Shown here piece by piece: positions 5,353 to 6,621 of a stretch of DNA of 6,621 nucleotides (position 1 is the stretch's first letter; the number at the start of each line of letters is the position of its first letter). Both the position numbers and the translations under genes were made by a program. Below the pieces are notes generated by a model. The model made no database searches, had not been told where the DNA came from, and saw only the letters and a list, made by a program, of their open reading frames with translations. Where the stretch lies: the NCBI GenBank assembly GCA_038199985.1, contig JBBPYK010000098.1, forward strand, positions 1 to 6,621, in the 5' to 3' direction. The DNA comes from Arthrobacter_J sp038199985 (lineage in GTDB: Bacteria > Actinomycetota > Actinomycetes > Actinomycetales > Micrococcaceae).

Positions 5353-5826
5353 ATGCAATCACCGGACCATGATGCGGCCACAACCTACTCGGTGCACCTG
5401 GGCATTCTTATCGGCGCGGTTCTCGGATGCATCCATGCGGGCTTCAGCCTCTACTGGGCCACGGGCGGGACCTGGCTCGTTTGGACGCTGGGAAGCAGCC
5501 TGCTGGAAACCTTCCGGGGCAAGGAATGGCTTCTCATTCCCGTCACCGGCGCTAAACTCGTCGCCGCCCTCGCACCAGTCCTGCTGGTCCGTCGAGGTTG
5601 GCCGGCCTATCGACTTACTCGCGGGATTTGCTGGCTGGGCGCGCTCGTCCTAATCGTCTGGGGCGGATTGAACACAATCGTCGGCAACCTTGTGCTCGCC
5701 GGGCTGATCCGCAATCCATCCGGCTACGACCTTCCCGGGATGATCGGCCACGCCTACCTCTGGGACCCGCTGTTTCTCGCATGGGGAATCGCTTTGGCAG
5801 TCGGCCTAAATGCCACTCGAAAATGA
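5353..5826 (+). CDS. DUF3995 domain membrane protein
   Basis: A 157-residue integral membrane protein of unknown function, matching the DUF3995 family common in actinobacteria. Four hydrophobic helices are visible at about 15-37, 62-80, 91-118 and 134-152. Family marks are the first-helix motif HAGFSLYWATGGTW (28-41), the GAKLVAAL start of the second hydrophobic segment (66-73), WGGLNTIVGN (103-112) and the last-helix GHAYLWDPLFLAWG (132-145). No catalytic residues or signal peptide are evident; the first helix probably anchors it. The start is well supported by GAGGAGGA 7 bases upstream. It lies 101 bases after parE on the same strand; read-through from the toxin operon is possible, but a functional link is not implied. 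Confidence 0.85.
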   Translation: MQSPDHDAATTYSVHLGILIGAVLGCIHAGFSLYWATGGTWLVWTLGSSLLETFRGKEWLLIPVTGAKLVAALAPVLLVRRGWPAYRLTRGICWLGALVLIVWGGLNTIVGNLVLAGLIRNPSGYDLPGMIGHAYLWDPLFLAWGIALAVGLNATRK

Positions 5827-5834
5827 AGCTTCAC

Positions 5835-5849
5835 CGTGTCTGAGACACG
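5835..5849 (+). terminator. Perfect hairpin after the DUF3995 gene
   Basis: CGTGTCT-G-AGACACG is a perfect 15-base inverted repeat starting 8 bases after the stop codon. Position suggests a terminator, but it has no T run behind it and a tight loop, so an operator-type dyad is also possible. Confidence 0.4.
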
Positions 5850-6025
5850 CTAGCAATTCGGTCTGAAATCACTACACTCGCAATGCCTATAGGTCGGATG
5901 CTCACCGGATGGGACTTCGCCTAACCGCCAGAGTAGGATTTCACAGCATTTATTGCTCCGAGCGGCACTCGGCAGGGGAATGGTTAATGCAATGCCTTTG
6001 ATCTTGCTCCGGGAACTGCCGGACT
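5850..6025. other. Spacer between convergent genes, terminator-like stems near the right end
   Basis: No gene seen. Two small stems serve the minus-strand gene that ends at 6026: TCCGG-GAACTG-CCGGA (6008-6023), directly after its stop, and CCGAG-CGGCA-CTCGG (5958-5972). GCAATGCCT occurs twice (near 5880 and 5990), and GAGTAGGATTT at 5931 repeats eleven bases found at the parD operator, but without the other arm. Confidence 0.35.
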
Positions 6026-6250
6026 TCAGAACGCTTGATTGCGCGGATGACTTTTGGCGACCCGCTCGTTACCTCGCTTGTAACTGCCCGTCACCCTAGC
6101 CATGAGCTCCTGGGAATCGCCGCGGTCAGCATCCGCCAGGAATTGGTCCGCCGCCGCACCCCGCAAGGTTGTTGCTTTACGACCGTGGTGGCGGATCACA
6201 ACGCCACCCTCGGTCACGTCAAATTCGAATCCGGTAGGTAAACCTGCCAT
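6026..6250 (-). CDS. Small conserved actinobacterial protein of unknown function
   Basis: A 74-residue protein I recognise only as a type of small hypothetical protein seen in actinobacteria. It begins LPTGFEFDVTEGGVVIRHHGR (4-24), followed by ATTLRGAAADQFLADADRGDSQELMARVTG (26-55) and a strongly basic tail YKRGNERVAKSHPRN (57-71). The first half looks like two beta strands, the middle like a helix, and the basic tail could contact nucleic acid, which is inference from charge only. There is no signal peptide or membrane segment. The ATG at 6250 is the only good start; the ribosome site is weak. It stands alone, convergent with the DUF3995 gene. The coherent composition and length make it more credible than the antisense frame over the same bases. 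Confidence 0.7.
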   Translation of the reverse strand: MAGLPTGFEFDVTEGGVVIRHHGRKATTLRGAAADQFLADADRGDSQELMARVTGSYKRGNERVAKSHPRNQAF

Positions 6251-6288
6251 CCATCGATTATTGCAGCTTCAGACGCGAGAGCTCACCA

Positions 6289-6399
6289 TTATCTCCCCCG
6301 CGCCTGGGACGCCCAGCGCTGCAGCTCAAGAACAAAAGCGCCCTGGGCGTTGTAGAACTCAACCGACCGTCCCGTAAGACCAACCCCCACCGAACACAC
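6289..6399 (-). pseudogene. Possible C-terminal coding relic upstream of the 74-aa gene
   Basis: On the minus strand a short frame can start at GTG 6399 and stops at 6289, giving 36 residues whose second half, RSVEFYNAQGAFVLELQRWA, reads like genuine protein rather than noise. There is no ribosome site and the frame is closed further upstream at 6469-6471. Its first bases overlap the right repeat copy. It may be the tail of a gene whose body was lost; I do not recognise the family, and a chance open frame is quite possible. Confidence 0.2.
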
Positions 6400-6451
6400 C
6401 CGCTGTCGTTTTCCGAAGTCGACTGCGCGGAATGTTCGAAGTCGTCTGCAC
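6382..6451 (+). repeat. Right copy of a direct repeat with 23-bp internal period
   Basis: Partner of 156-237 in the same orientation. CGAACACACCC is at 6391-6401, followed after only two bases by the 48-bp block 6404-6451, with 42 of 48 bases shared with the left copy. Here the internal tandem structure is clearer: CGAAGTCGACTGCGCGG at 6414-6430 and CGAAGTCGTCTGCACGG at 6437-6453 differ at 2 of 17 bases and start 23 bp apart. The second unit contains the palindrome TTCGAA (6435-6440). No gene covers it convincingly on the plus strand. Confidence 0.7.
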
Positions 6452-6533
6452 GGCCACCACGGTTCCGTTTAGGGATCGCTAAGGGGGACGGCGAGCCACG
6501 ACAATCAGAGCCATTTGGTTGATCAGCTGAAGT

Positions 6534-6539
6534 TAGAAT
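6534..6539 (+). promoter_or_regulatory. -10 element of a likely leaderless promoter
   Basis: TAGAAT matches the actinobacterial -10 consensus TANNNT and ends six bases before the ATG at 6546, which would put the transcription start at or next to the A of that ATG. There is no ribosome binding site, as expected for a leaderless message. No clear -35 is seen. Confidence 0.45.
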
Positions 6540-6545
6540 TCGGAT

Positions 6546-6621
6546 ATGCCCGATACCGTCCAAGAGTCTGTCCAAGCTGCGGAGCTGGCTATATTTGAGC
6601 GAAAATCGCTTTCGCTCGCTG
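6546..6621 (+). CDS. 5' end of an unidentified gene, cut by the window edge
   Basis: The ATG opens MPDTVQESVQAAELAIFERK and continues in frame (SLSLA) to the last base of the window, so only about 25 residues are visible. They suggest an amphipathic helix with no recognisable motif. Support comes from the well-placed TAGAAT upstream and the absence of stops. A perfect inverted repeat (GAGCGAAA at 6597-6604, TTTCGCTC at 6610-6617) lies inside it, which is unusual for the start of a coding region and leaves room for doubt. Confidence 0.4.
   Translation, partial: MPDTVQESVQAAELAIFERKSLSLA

Noticed and set aside
5279..5653. A 124-residue plus-strand open frame starting upstream of the DUF3995 gene, and a 17-codon frame at 5299-5352 that ends right before its ATG
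   Set aside because: The first is out of frame with the clear four-helix protein. The short one (MVRGDIRTPAQLAEEDE) has no ribosome site and no recognised family; the abutting stop is probably chance.
1..6621. CRISPR array, tRNA, rRNA, or a multi-gene defence or biosynthetic operon
   Set aside because: No regularly spaced repeats beyond the two 23-bp-period elements, no cloverleaf or rRNA-like stretch, and no co-directional gene set other than parDE.

Overview
The window looks like an accessory stretch of a high-GC Gram-positive chromosome or large plasmid, most likely an actinobacterium of the Micrococcales/Arthrobacter type. The evidence is a moderately high GC content that varies between genes, GTG and TTG starts, an apparent leaderless promoter at the right edge, and two actinobacterial families: the stand-alone maltokinase N-terminal cap-like protein and a small GFxFDV/YKRGNER protein. 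This placement is inference from gene content; no rRNA, tRNA or other marker gene is present.

Layout, left to right. 1-285: no convincing gene, but one copy of a repeat (156-237) and a 16-bp perfect palindrome (254-269). 286-1611 (-): a 12-TM major facilitator exporter. 1612-1923: about 310 bases without a gene, rich in hairpins, with sequence resembling decayed mobile elements (a group II intron domain V-like piece and a possible insertion-sequence end). 1924-2481 (-): a RimJ/RimL-type GNAT acetyltransferase. 2614-3245 (-): a maltokinase-cap-like gene broken by a single-base frameshift near 3190. 3334-3873 (+): a second, unrelated GNAT acetyltransferase. 3998-4528 (-): a GrpB/UPF0157 protein, clearly richer in GC than its neighbours. 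4674-5251 (+): a ParDE toxin-antitoxin operon behind a palindromic operator. 5353-5826 (+): a four-helix DUF3995 membrane protein. 6026-6250 (-): a 74-residue actinobacterial small protein. 6251-6545: a second copy of the left-hand repeat and a possible short coding relic. 6546-6621 (+): the start of a gene that runs out of the window.

The genes do not form one pathway. Apart from the parD-parE pair, each sits alone or back-to-back with unrelated neighbours, with long spacers, base-composition jumps and relics of decay. That is the texture of a genomic patchwork where small genes (acetyltransferases, toxin-antitoxin, GrpB, orphan membrane protein) accumulate.

I do not see a new multi-gene defence or biosynthetic system. 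The most unusual things are the pair of 48-bp directly repeated elements (42 of 48 bases identical), about 6.2 kb apart, each built on a 23-bp internal period; the cleanly reconstructable single-base frameshift in the cap-like gene; and the mobile-element-like debris upstream of the exporter.
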